From: a virus
DNA: 24,391 nt
IMG/VR virus record: IMGVR_UViG_3300013094_000275
Location: 1 to 24,391 of that record
Strand: one strand, 5' to 3'
Shown: positions 16,969 through 24,391 of the stretch, in pieces
How positions within the stretch are numbered: the stretch's first letter is position 1
Layout of the letters: each line of letters opens with the position of its first letter
Position numbers and translations under genes: made by a program
The notes under the pieces: model-generated
Told to the model about the DNA's origin: nothing
The model's input: only the letters and a program-made list of their open reading frames with translations
Database searches by the model: none

Positions 16969-16993
16969 TATGGATAAGTAGTAATTATATAAC

Positions 16994-17000
16994 GGATAAG
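16994..17000 (+). promoter_or_regulatory. Ribosome binding site in the longest intergenic gap
   Basis: GGATAAG ends 4 bases before the ATG at 17005. The same heptamer occurs 21 bases upstream (16972-16978), next to the end of the preceding gene. The 36-base gap (16969-17004) is the longest in the window but holds no convincing late-promoter box; its best match (16987-16994) fits only about five of eight positions. Confidence 0.45.
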
Positions 17001-17004
17001 AAAT

Positions 17005-20000
17005 ATGGCAACAGCAGTAACAAATCCTTTTAGTCCAGCACCAATCTCTATACCAAATGGGGCGGGTGGCACATCAAATACTGATATGTCAATCATCCCA
17101 TACATGCGTCAAAATGAGATTTTCTTTGTTGCTCATAATCTGAGTCCATATCAAAATACTCATTTCTTTTTTGAGGATGTTTTGGTTGATAGATTCGTGC
17201 AGGTTCCATCAGTCATAGCATTAGACGGACTTAATAAAAATACAGCAAATCAATGGACACAGGGTGATGGTGTTTATTGTAATGCAACCCATGCCTTTGC
17301 TGAGGTCATAACTCCATCTGGTGCAACAAATCTTTATGTGAATGAAAATTTTATCTCAATCAATGTGATGCCTGTCGGGGCAAATACACTAGGCAGCAAT
17401 GATTATGCTGTTGGGGATATAGTTTCTCAATACTTGATCACCACAGACTCAGTGGGTGGTTTGACTTTTTCTGGGGAAGTTGTATTCTATAGTTCCGCTG
17501 ACAAAGTTTTAGTCGTCACTCCACTATTTGGATCATTAGTTGCTAATAATTCATTAGACATAACTGGTAATGCATATACATCTAATGCGAACCACGTATT
17601 TTACAATCAAGACGTTTCTAAGAATAAAATTTGTTATGCTGCAAATGTCGTCACTGGAAATAAGTTTCAAACTTCAACTACCATTTCTAATATAACAAAA
17701 AAATACAACAGTAGAACGGCAAGTTCAAATGCATATACTCATATTTCTGGTGTGGCTAACACAACTGGAAATGGATATTACACCAATGCAACATCCAATA
17801 CACTTGTTCTCTCGTCAAATGCCTCACCACTAATTAATGGTCAGTACATGTATTTGACAAGCGGAAGTGGGTATGGGCAGGTTTCTCAGATTCTCTCAAT
17901 CGCTTCTGATAATGTTACAGTCAGATTAGCGAATGTGCTATCTCCATTACCTCTTTCTACAACATTCTATTCTGCTGGTCCTATGCAAATTGATGCATAT
18001 GGTATTGGAGCTGGTATTTTTCAATTACCAGAAGCGGATAACATGAAGTTCTTGACTGGTCAGACTGTTCTCACACTAACAGATAAGTCAGTCATTAATG
18101 ATCCAACTTCAACTATGAGAGCTCAAGCAACATATTATTCTGGATTGGATATTCCCACAACAAGTGGTGGAGTTCCAGTGATAACACCGAAATATGTTAG
18201 TCCAGGATGTGCCCCAGATATCTTACCCCAAGCAGTAACTGATGGGAGTCTATATTCGGGACAAACGAGTTTACTTGACACCTCAAGTGCGGGGGTTGCG
18301 CCAGGACAATTTGACACAACCACACTCGGTTCTAGTCAGCCTCAGCTACACCCTCTTGCTCAAACATTTTTTAGTCCTCCTCCAAAGAGCACAAAAACAA
18401 ATTATGGAATAACTGTGACATCTGTTGAGCTTTGGTTTAGCAATAAACCTGTTTCCCCTGCTCCTCTGCTCCCAGTTGTGGTTAAGTTGGCAGAAGTAGA
18501 AAATGGAATTCCAACGAAAAAAATTCTTGCAACATCTGTTGTTCAGTGCAGCGAAATCGCAACAATTAATATTGCTGCTGGTCAGATTCCAGATACTTCA
18601 AATATTTCAGGATATCAGGCTAATAACACAACATCAACTAAGTTCAAGTTTGCGGATCCAGTTTACTTAAAGCCTTCTACAGAGTATGCACTTATTGTTT
18701 ATGCTGAATCTCCATATTATGATATATTGACATCCGAAATAGGAGCTGCTGATGTTGCTAGTGGTTCAGCTCAAAGAACGGTTTCTAAGCCGCCTAGTCT
18801 TGGAAACTTCTTCACGAGTCAAAACTCATCTCAGTGGACACCAATTCAGAATATTCAAATGATGTTTGTTTTGAATAAAGCAGCATTCAGTACATCCCCA
18901 GTAACCTGGAATTTTACTGTTGATGCACACGATTTAGCCTTTACTCCATATAATGATGTGTTGTTAACTTCTTCCGCAACAACATATCCATCAACCCAAT
19001 TAGAATACAAAATTCAGCCAATAATATTTGATCAAGGATCATCCTCATTTTATTCTGATCCAACATTAACTCAAATTTATCCTGGGAACGAATATAAGTT
19101 TGGCTCGGATTTATCAATCTCTACAAACAATGGTAAGTCGAGATGGCTGCTTGGTGGTAATACTAACTCTATGGTATTACAGGTTGATATGCAAACTCTT
19201 GATGCCGATGTTAATCCAATCTTCAATAGTGAACACTTAGGAATGGTTGCAGGAACTTTTGTCATCAATAATGGCGGAATAGCTTCCCCAAATTATACAA
19301 TTGTAAATCCTGGTGTTCATTTCTGTTATTCAAATGTTAGCGTGTACTTTGTATCAAATACAAATCCAATGTTGTCTAGTGGTATTCCAACTAATTCTAA
19401 TGTTGATCCTACCATTCAACTTTCTGGTGGAACATACGCAGCCGCAAATGTTATTCTAAATCAGATTGATGGAAATCTTGGGTATTTGTATCAAATGAAC
19501 ATTTATAACCAAGGATCTGGTTATGTGGGAACTCCGACAATTGTAGTCAATGAACCCAGCTTCACTCTTCCAATTGTTACTGCAAACGTAATTAGTGGAA
19601 ATTATGTTGTGAATATCTCATCATCAGCAGTGAACACAGCAAGTAATACTGGTGCGCTTGTTATTCCTTATAATGGGAATTGCACATTCTCATATTTTAG
19701 TTCTAATGCTAATACATATTCTATAACAAATAGAGTGAACGATGGGAGTAAAACTACATTTAACATTGCATCCCAGGCTTACATGTCAAACACTCTAGCG
19801 GGATATGTCACTTTCGTCCCAGCTAACGCAACTGTAGCTGCTGTGGGTGAAGATCAAACATCTGGCGGTAATGCTCTTTGCAGATATCAAACCAAACAGA
19901 TAGCACTCGCCGATGGATTTGATGCGGGTGATCTTCGAGTTTGGGTGGATGGTATCATTCCAATAGGAACCAGCGTTCAAGTTTATTATAAAGTGATGTC

Positions 20001-20289
20001 AAAAACGGACACTGATTCGTTTAGTAATAAGAAATGGAAAATAATGACTCCTATTGTTAATTATTATTCACCAGATCAATCGACCCCTATTGAGATTCAA
20101 TATGCGGATGGTCCTTTAATTGGTGGGGTCACACCAAGCGGATCCCTAAACTATATTGAAAATGGGATTCAATATCCTCTAGGTGGAACATTTAAGTTTT
20201 TTGCTATTAAATTGGTTTTATTGGCAGCGGATCCTTCCGTGTCTCCAACTGTCACTGGACTGAGAGCATTAGCTGTTCCTGCAGGTTAG
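17005..20289 (+). CDS. Large virion structural protein of the T4-like marine phage type
   Basis: A 1094-residue protein with three recognisable parts. Near the N-terminus, 'IPYMRQNEIFFVAHNLSPYQ' then 'FFFEDVLVDRF' is a short unit seen in many structural proteins of T4-like marine phages (there 'MRSR.I.F.A..L.P.T...FFD'). Residues about 256-323 are a beta module like those of gp7, followed by 'GAGIFQLPEADNMKFLTGQ'. From 449, 'HPLAQTFFSPPP', 'VTSVELWFSNKPVSP' and 'VVVKLAEVENGIPTKKI' form a jelly-roll-like block. The last 140 residues ('CRYQTKQIALADGFDAGDLR', 'GTSVQVYYKVMSKTDTDSF', 'FAIKLVLLAADPS', 'TGLRALAVP') match the conserved end of that protein type. Its role is probably outer baseplate or fibre-anchoring; this is inferred from position between the wedge genes and the fibre. 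Its TAG stop is 2 bases before the next start. Confidence 0.78.
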   Translation: MATAVTNPFSPAPISIPNGAGGTSNTDMSIIPYMRQNEIFFVAHNLSPYQNTHFFFEDVLVDRFVQVPSVIALDGLNKNTANQWTQGDGVYCNATHAFAEVITPSGATNLYVNENFISINVMPVGANTLGSNDYAVGDIVSQYLITTDSVGGLTFSGEVVFYSSADKVLVVTPLFGSLVANNSLDITGNAYTSNANHVFYNQDVSKNKICYAANVVTGNKFQTSTTISNITKKYNSRTASSNAYTHISGVANTTGNGYYTNATSNTLVLSSNASPLINGQYMYLTSGSGYGQVSQILSIASDNVTVRLANVLSPLPLSTTFYSAGPMQIDAYGIGAGIFQLPEADNMKFLTGQTVLTLTDKSVINDPTSTMRAQATYYSGLDIPTTSGGVPVITPKYVSPGCAPDILPQAVTDGSLYSGQTSLLDTSSAGVAPGQFDTTTLGSSQPQLHPLAQTFFSPPPKSTKTNYGITVTSVELWFSNKPVSPAPLLPVVVKLAEVENGIPTKKILATSVVQCSEIATINIAAGQIPDTSNISGYQANNTTSTKFKFADPVYLKPSTEYALIVYAESPYYDILTSEIGAADVASGSAQRTVSKPPSLGNFFTSQNSSQWTPIQNIQMMFVLNKAAFSTSPVTWNFTVDAHDLAFTPYNDVLLTSSATTYPSTQLEYKIQPIIFDQGSSSFYSDPTLTQIYPGNEYKFGSDLSISTNNGKSRWLLGGNTNSMVLQVDMQTLDADVNPIFNSEHLGMVAGTFVINNGGIASPNYTIVNPGVHFCYSNVSVYFVSNTNPMLSSGIPTNSNVDPTIQLSGGTYAAANVILNQIDGNLGYLYQMNIYNQGSGYVGTPTIVVNEPSFTLPIVTANVISGNYVVNISSSAVNTASNTGALVIPYNGNCTFSYFSSNANTYSITNRVNDGSKTTFNIASQAYMSNTLAGYVTFVPANATVAAVGEDQTSGGNALCRYQTKQIALADGFDAGDLRVWVDGIIPIGTSVQVYYKVMSKTDTDSFSNKKWKIMTPIVNYYSPDQSTPIEIQYADGPLIGGVTPSGSLNYIENGIQYPLGGTFKFFAIKLVLLAADPSVSPTVTGLRALAVPAG

Positions 20290-20291
20290 AC

Positions 20292-20507
20292 ATGAAGAAC
20301 TATGCAAAAATTAAGGATCATGATAATCTTATTAAAGATTTGTCTAGTGGGGCAATTCTGAACATTGATCGAACAGCTATTCTGAGGCATGAAAAAATAA
20401 AGAGAGAAGCTGAGAAAGAAGCGCGTCGAGAAAGTGAAATAAATAACTTGAAGTCAGAGATATCAGAAATAAAACAGCTTCTACAGATGCTAGTCAAGAA
20501 AGATTGA
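20292..20507 (+). CDS. Small coiled-coil protein between baseplate and fibre genes
   Basis: A 71-residue, highly charged protein. Residues 1-30 ('MKNYAKIKDHDNLIKDLSSG', then 'AILNIDRTAI') look compact. Residues 33-48 are rich in Lys, Arg and Glu. Residues 49-68 ('INNLKSEISEIKQLLQMLV') have Ile/Leu in a heptad pattern, so a short oligomerising helix is likely. Similar small proteins are known to me at this place in T4-like marine phages, without an established function. AGGT in the end of the upstream gene (20282-20285) is the probable ribosome binding site. It could be a linker between the large structural protein and the fibre or a fibre-assembly helper; neither is shown. Confidence 0.75.
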   Translation: MKNYAKIKDHDNLIKDLSSGAILNIDRTAILRHEKIKREAEKEARRESEINNLKSEISEIKQLLQMLVKKD

Positions 20508-20510
20508 GGG
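20506..20510 (+). promoter_or_regulatory. Shine-Dalgarno site of the tail-fibre gene
   Basis: GAGGG lies 4 bases before the ATG at 20515 and overlaps the TGA stop of the 71-residue gene. It is the strongest ribosome binding site of the last three genes and fixes the fibre start. Confidence 0.68.
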
Positions 20511-20514
20511 ATAA

Positions 20515-23500
20515 ATGGCAAACGCAAATCTTACTGTAATTCAATACGCAAATACATTTGACGATTGGCGTATTATAACAAACAATCTTTCAAATACAAT
20601 AAACCAAATAAGAAATGGAATTTTTGTTATAGATGGTGGTGATACTATCTATGCTGCTGGTTCCCCTGGTTTACAAATTCAGAATTCTACTGGGACAGTT
20701 TTAACTGTTGCGGGTAATTCTAACTTTACAGGAATATCCACGACAAAGATTGTTAATGCTGGCGACATCACTTCCGATGGTATAAACGCAATCTATTCCA
20801 ATACTAATGTTTTACTCCAAGTAGCCAATACAGCTCAAACTAAGAACCTAATTTCAAATAATTTTGCTTGGATGCAGAATGTTAATGTTACTGGGTATGC
20901 AGTCTACACTGGCACAGTCACAGGTAATGCCCCATATATCGCCCTTCTTGGCGCGAATGCAGTATTCAATATTGCTAATGGTGTGTTAATTTCAAATACT
21001 GGTAATGTGATTGTATCGAATACCTTATATGCGCGTGCTCCTACTGGTTATGGTCTTAATGTATCATCGAACACATTTACTGGAAATATAACCATAGGAT
21101 TAACTGCTGGTCTTGGTGCTAATGCCAATGTATTTGGTTCTGGTAATATTGCAACCACATTGGATGTCGGTGGAAATGCTACTTTATTTTCCAATTTAAC
21201 TGTTTCTAAGAACGCAACCGTCTCATTAAATGCGAATGTTACAGGCACATTAAATGTTAATTCTCAGTTTGACGTTATGGCGAATGCCAATCTCCACTCA
21301 AACTTAAATGTTGTTTGGAACACAAGTACTGGAAATGCATCGGTTGTTCAAAATACCTCTACTGGTAATATATCAGTCGCCCAGAACACAAGTACTGGCA
21401 ATTTAACTGTCACGCAGAACACTAGTTCTGGTAATAGTTCAACAAGTAACTTGACTGTTTCGCAGAATACTTCTACTGGTAATTTGACTGTTACACAGAA
21501 CACTAGTTCTGGTAATTTAACTGTCGCTCAAAATACATCCACTGGAAATATTAATGTTTCTATATTAGCTAATATTTCGAACATAGACATTTCTAATGGC
21601 ACACTAGCCTCACCATCATTCGCATTTGGAGCCAGTCAGGGAACTGGTATCTTTATGCCAGCAGCTAATGTATTATCCATAACATCAAATGCCAATTCTA
21701 TCATTAATGTTGCACAAACAAGCGTTAATGTCTTTACTGTATTAAATGTTACAAGTAATATTGCAAACACTGGAAACTTATTCGTCACTCAGAATACTGG
21801 AACTGGTAATTTAGCTGTTACTCAGAACACAAGTACTGGTAATTTGTCTGTTACGACATTAGCCAATGTGACCCAATTAAATGTCTCCGCTAATATTGCG
21901 AATACTGGCAATCTTTTAGTCTCTCAAAATACATTTACAGGAAATCTCGGAGTAACTCAAAACACAAGTACTGGTAATTTAACTGTTACTCAGAATACAG
22001 GTTCAGGTAACATATCAGTCACCCAGAATACTTCTACAAGTAATCTATCAGTTTCACAGAATACAACTACTGGTAATATATCAGTCACCCAGAATATTAG
22101 TTCTGGTAACAGTTCAACAAGCAACTTAACTGTTTCGCAAAATACTTCTACTGGTAATATATCAGTCACCCAAAACACAAGTACTGGCAATTTATCCGTA
22201 ACTCAAAATACAAGCACAGGAAACCTGACGGCTTCTGGTAATGTAAGTGTTACTCAAAATACAAGTACTGGCAATTTAACTGCTACTCAGAACACAAGCA
22301 CAGGAAACCTGACAGCTTCTGGTAATGTGAGTGTTACTCAAAATACAAGTACTGGCAATTTATCCGTAACTCAAAATACAAGCACTGGTAATCTGACAGC
22401 TTCTGGAAATTTAACTGCCGCGCAGAATACATCAACTGGTAATTTATCCGTAACTCAAAATACAAGCACTGGTAATCTGACAGCTTCTGGTAATGTGAAT
22501 GTCACTCAAGGAATTACAGTATCCAATACTACTTCTGGTAATGGTATTGTTGCTGCCACTTCAACCATTTATGGTAATAATATAGTTGCATTGAGTAATG
22601 TGTTTGCTACCAATGTCAATTCAACTAACCTGATAGTGACTTCTAACGCGACCATACAGACTGCTAATATCTCGACTTTAAATGTGAATGCGTCTGGTGC
22701 ACTAATAACTGCTAATTCAATAATAGTATCAAATATCACAACAGTTAATGCTGCGATTCAAAGTGCTAATATTTATGTTCAAGCTAATTTAAATTCAGCT
22801 AATATATTAACAGCAAACGTACTTACTTTAAATGCTAATTCTATTGGAGCTCTTGTTTACGCTAACGTAATCAATGTGCAAAACGTATTTGTTCAAAATA
22901 GCAACACTAATAATGCAACTATTAACATTGCTAATGTGTATGGACAATTACTTGCAGCAAATATTACCATCACTACTGCAAATATTCAAACTCTAAATGT
23001 AAATGCTGCTAGTGCCACGATCTACTCAAATACATTAATTGCGACTAATGTTACAATCATTAGGGAGAATGTCACATCAGCTAATATACTAACAGCCAAT
23101 ATTGCTACTCTTAATGTCAATGCTGCTGGTGCATTAATAATTGCTAATTCAATAATAGTCTCAAATAGTAATACGCAAAATGCTAATATTGTGTTTACTA
23201 ATATTTCAAATGCAAATATAACATCTACTAATGTAGGAACTTTAAATGTATTCGGTTCAATTACCACTACAAATCTAGTTCTTGATACTGCTGCTACTTA
23301 TAGTGTATTGCAAGGTAACGCTACATTCAATAATTTGACAATTAGAGGAAATCAGGTTCTTGTTGGAAATACTTTAATCAATAGCCCACAAATTATTTTA
23401 AGCAACAATGCAGTTGGACCAGGACAAGGTAACGTAACAATCTATCAAGGCGGTGGCGCAGTTGGCAATGCTGTTATTCAATATTCTTATATTCCTGGCG

Positions 23501-24391
23501 TTTGGCAAGTAACACCAAATACTTCTATTGCTGCAAATGGTGGCGGATTCCAAACAATATTGACAACTGGTAATGTTTCGGATTCAGTCACCACTACTTC
23601 TTCAGTTAATGTCGCCTCATTGACGGCAGTCAATACATCTTGGTCCGCAGTTACCGCAATTTATGGCTCTGCTAACTTAAACTTTGCTTCAGCTAATGCT
23701 GCTTTTGCCAATATCAATACGAATATGACTGCTGCTAATAGTGGATTGACTGCTGCGAACTCAGCAATAGCATCCGTTAATGCTGCTATCGCCAATATCA
23801 ATACCAACATGACGTCAGCGAACTCAGCGATCGCTTCTGTGAATGCCGCGATTGCCAACATTAATACAAACATAACAGCAGCAAACTCTGGATTGTCAAC
23901 AACTAATACAACTTTTGCTACTGTCAATACTACGTTCGCAACAATCAATACCAACATGACGTCAGCGAACTCAGCGATTGCTTCGGTTAATGCTGCTATC
24001 GCAAATATCAATACAAACATAACAGCAGCAAACTCTGGATTGTCAACAACTAATACAACTTTTGCTACTGTCAATACCACATTTGCATCAATTAATACCA
24101 ACATGTCTGCTGCGAACAGTGCTATTGCCTCCGTAAATGCTGCGATTGCTAATATTAATACTAATATGTCTTCTGCAAACAGTGCGATTGCATCTGTTAA
24201 TGCAGCAATAGCAAATATTAACACTAATATAACAGCAGCAAACTCAGGATTGACAACTACCAATACCACCTTTGGTACGATGAACACGACGTTCTCGACA
24301 ATAAACGCATTAATGACTGTTGCTAATAGTTCTATTACGAACTTAAACAGTTCAATGACTTCTGCGAACTCAGCGATAGCATCTGTTAATG
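20515..24391 (+). CDS. Giant repetitive tail-fibre protein (3' end outside window)
   Basis: The frame from the ATG at 20515 has no stop up to the window end: 1292 codons plus one base. Residues 1-60 ('IQYANTFDDWRIITNNLSNT', 'INQIRNGIFVIDGGDTIYAA') resemble the baseplate-proximal start of T4-like marine-phage tail fibres ('F.W...TN....INTLRNG'). Residues 60-265 contain strand-turn units of the 'GNITIG' kind. Residues about 268-665 hold repeats with core 'QNTSTGNLTVT'. Residues 690-920 hold looser repeats ('TANIxTLNVNA'). Residues about 955-1005 ('PQIILSNNAVGPGQGNVTIY', 'VWQVTP') resemble the 'IxLN...VxRG..A.LxWN...W.F' unit of such fibres. From about 1062 a heptad stalk begins. Composition is dominated by Asn, Thr, Ser, Ala and Val, with very few charged residues. 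The receptor-binding tip lies beyond the window. Trimeric assembly is inferred. Confidence 0.88.
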   Translation, partial: MANANLTVIQYANTFDDWRIITNNLSNTINQIRNGIFVIDGGDTIYAAGSPGLQIQNSTGTVLTVAGNSNFTGISTTKIVNAGDITSDGINAIYSNTNVLLQVANTAQTKNLISNNFAWMQNVNVTGYAVYTGTVTGNAPYIALLGANAVFNIANGVLISNTGNVIVSNTLYARAPTGYGLNVSSNTFTGNITIGLTAGLGANANVFGSGNIATTLDVGGNATLFSNLTVSKNATVSLNANVTGTLNVNSQFDVMANANLHSNLNVVWNTSTGNASVVQNTSTGNISVAQNTSTGNLTVTQNTSSGNSSTSNLTVSQNTSTGNLTVTQNTSSGNLTVAQNTSTGNINVSILANISNIDISNGTLASPSFAFGASQGTGIFMPAANVLSITSNANSIINVAQTSVNVFTVLNVTSNIANTGNLFVTQNTGTGNLAVTQNTSTGNLSVTTLANVTQLNVSANIANTGNLLVSQNTFTGNLGVTQNTSTGNLTVTQNTGSGNISVTQNTSTSNLSVSQNTTTGNISVTQNISSGNSSTSNLTVSQNTSTGNISVTQNTSTGNLSVTQNTSTGNLTASGNVSVTQNTSTGNLTATQNTSTGNLTASGNVSVTQNTSTGNLSVTQNTSTGNLTASGNLTAAQNTSTGNLSVTQNTSTGNLTASGNVNVTQGITVSNTTSGNGIVAATSTIYGNNIVALSNVFATNVNSTNLIVTSNATIQTANISTLNVNASGALITANSIIVSNITTVNAAIQSANIYVQANLNSANILTANVLTLNANSIGALVYANVINVQNVFVQNSNTNNATINIANVYGQLLAANITITTANIQTLNVNAASATIYSNTLIATNVTIIRENVTSANILTANIATLNVNAAGALIIANSIIVSNSNTQNANIVFTNISNANITSTNVGTLNVFGSITTTNLVLDTAATYSVLQGNATFNNLTIRGNQVLVGNTLINSPQIILSNNAVGPGQGNVTIYQGGGAVGNAVIQYSYIPGVWQVTPNTSIAANGGGFQTILTTGNVSDSVTTTSSVNVASLTAVNTSWSAVTAIYGSANLNFASANAAFANINTNMTAANSGLTAANSAIASVNAAIANINTNMTSANSAIASVNAAIANINTNITAANSGLSTTNTTFATVNTTFATINTNMTSANSAIASVNAAIANINTNITAANSGLSTTNTTFATVNTTFASINTNMSAANSAIASVNAAIANINTNMSSANSAIASVNAAIANINTNITAANSGLTTTNTTFGTMNTTFSTINALMTVANSSITNLNSSMTSANSAIASVN
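21316..21561 (+). repeat. 33-bp tandem repeats in fibre gene, block 1
   Basis: Units begin at 21316, 21349, 21382, 21415, 21463, 21496 and 21529. All are 33 bp except the one at 21415, which is 48 bp (16 residues, 'SSGNSSTSNLTVS'). The 11-residue unit is (Q/W)-N-T-S-(T/S)-G-N-x-(T/S)-V-x. Synonymous codons differ between units. Confidence 0.9.
21790..21855 (+). repeat. 33-bp tandem repeats in fibre gene, block 2
   Basis: Two units (21790 and 21823) of the same 11-residue repeat, flanked on both sides by 'NVxxNIANTGNL' segments that also lead into block 3. Confidence 0.85.
21925..22509 (+). repeat. 33-bp tandem repeats in fibre gene, block 3
   Basis: Unit starts run 21925, 21958, 21991, 22024, 22057, 22090 (48 bp), 22138, 22171, 22204, and then alternate 51 and 33 bp to 22506. 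The 51-bp units carry six extra residues of the form 'ASGNVS'. Every length is a whole number of codons. Confidence 0.9.
22204..22506 (+). repeat. 84-bp higher-order repeat in fibre gene
   Basis: Paired units of 51 + 33 bp recur with exactly 84-bp spacing at 22204, 22288, 22372 and 22456, giving three full copies and a 51-bp partial one. The copies are nearly identical as DNA, so this part arose by recent tandem duplication of a two-unit block (28 residues). Confidence 0.88.
23701..24391 (+). repeat. Heptad-phased coiled-coil stalk repeats
   Basis: Two unit types alternate: 21 residues ('NSAIASVNAAIANINTNM', then about T-S-A) and 28 residues ('NSGLSTTNTTFATVNTTF', then 'ATINTNMTSA'). The 'A-N-S' landmark falls at 23737, 23758, 23821, 23884, 23968, 24031, 24115, 24178, 24241 and 24367. 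All spacings are multiples of 21 bp, which is seven codons. Hydrophobic residues (I, V, I, I, M or L, F, V, F, I, M) fall at alternating 3- and 4-residue steps. Confidence 0.85.
23797..24090 (+). repeat. 147-bp tandem duplication in the stalk
   Basis: Sequence at 23797-23943 is repeated at 23944-24090. Within it, 68 consecutive bases are identical (23863-23930 and 24010-24077), as are 35 others (23797-23831 and 23944-23978). The unit equals one 63-bp plus one 84-bp stalk repeat (49 residues, seven heptads). Confidence 0.88.

Noticed and set aside
16970-16981. Tiny open frame ATG GAT AAG TAG in the 36-base gap
   Set aside because: Three codons, no ribosome binding site, and readily explained by chance; no leader-peptide function can be supported.
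16983-16994. Late promoter before the 1094-residue gene
   Set aside because: The best alignment to TATAAATA matches only about five of eight bases, which is expected by chance in this DNA.
17697-17703. Run of seven A as a programmed frameshift site
   Set aside because: The reading frame continues cleanly through it with conserved protein on both sides, and no alternative frame is open for long.
21316-22509. CRISPR-like array
   Set aside because: The 33-bp units are directly adjacent with no spacers, vary at synonymous sites, and stay in frame within one long gene. They are protein repeats.
23661-24287. 208-residue reading frame on the minus strand
   Set aside because: It is antisense to the fibre stalk and mirrors its repeats. 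Long open antisense frames are expected from such repetitive DNA, and no ribosome binding site or recognisable domain was seen.

Overview
The window is a continuous block of baseplate and tail-fibre genes from a T4-superfamily myovirus. All genes are on the + strand and nearly contiguous: gaps are 2 to 36 bases and one gene pair overlaps by a base. The proteins read most like those of the cyanophage/pelagiphage-type branch of T4-like phages rather than the enterobacterial branch. The evidence is a single 48-53-27-5-25-6-7-8 run, a DUF4815-type protein, a protein with the 'PYMR...FF(D/E)' start and 'R-A-L-A' end, and an Asn/Thr/Ser-rich fibre. The DNA is AT-rich by eye. The host cannot be named from this stretch, and no tRNA, integrase, insertion sequence or CRISPR array was seen.

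Layout. (1) 2-2606: 3' end of a gp48-like tail-tube cap, gp53 (wedge, LysM-like) and a gp27-like hub protein. (2) 2609-4702: the gp5 spike, whose GH24 lysozyme domain lies after the beta-helix instead of before it as in T4. (3) 4734-12866: wedge genes 25, 6, 7 and 8, preceded by the only good late-promoter-like box seen (4701-4708). gp7 and gp8 are much longer than in T4 because repeated beta modules have been added. (4) 12877-20289: two very large virion proteins. The first ends in a polyproline/collagen-like/Gly-rich tail. They occupy the place of T4 genes 9-11. (5) 20292-20507: a 71-residue coiled-coil protein. (6) 20515 to the window end: an open reading frame of at least 1292 codons with no stop in the window, a giant tail fibre built of 11-, 16- and 17-residue repeats, then a heptad-based stalk.

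Together the genes specify the hub and spike (48, 27, 5), the six wedges around it (53, 25, 6, 7, 8), the outer baseplate, and the fibre that would meet the host. The same few beta modules recur in several neighbouring proteins, which suggests module shuffling or duplication within this cluster.

The points most worth a second look are the domain order of gp5, the almost charge-free fibre (491 consecutive residues without D, E, K or R, then a coiled coil without any), the recent 147-bp duplication in its stalk, and the polyproline/collagen-like tail of the 1363-residue protein.
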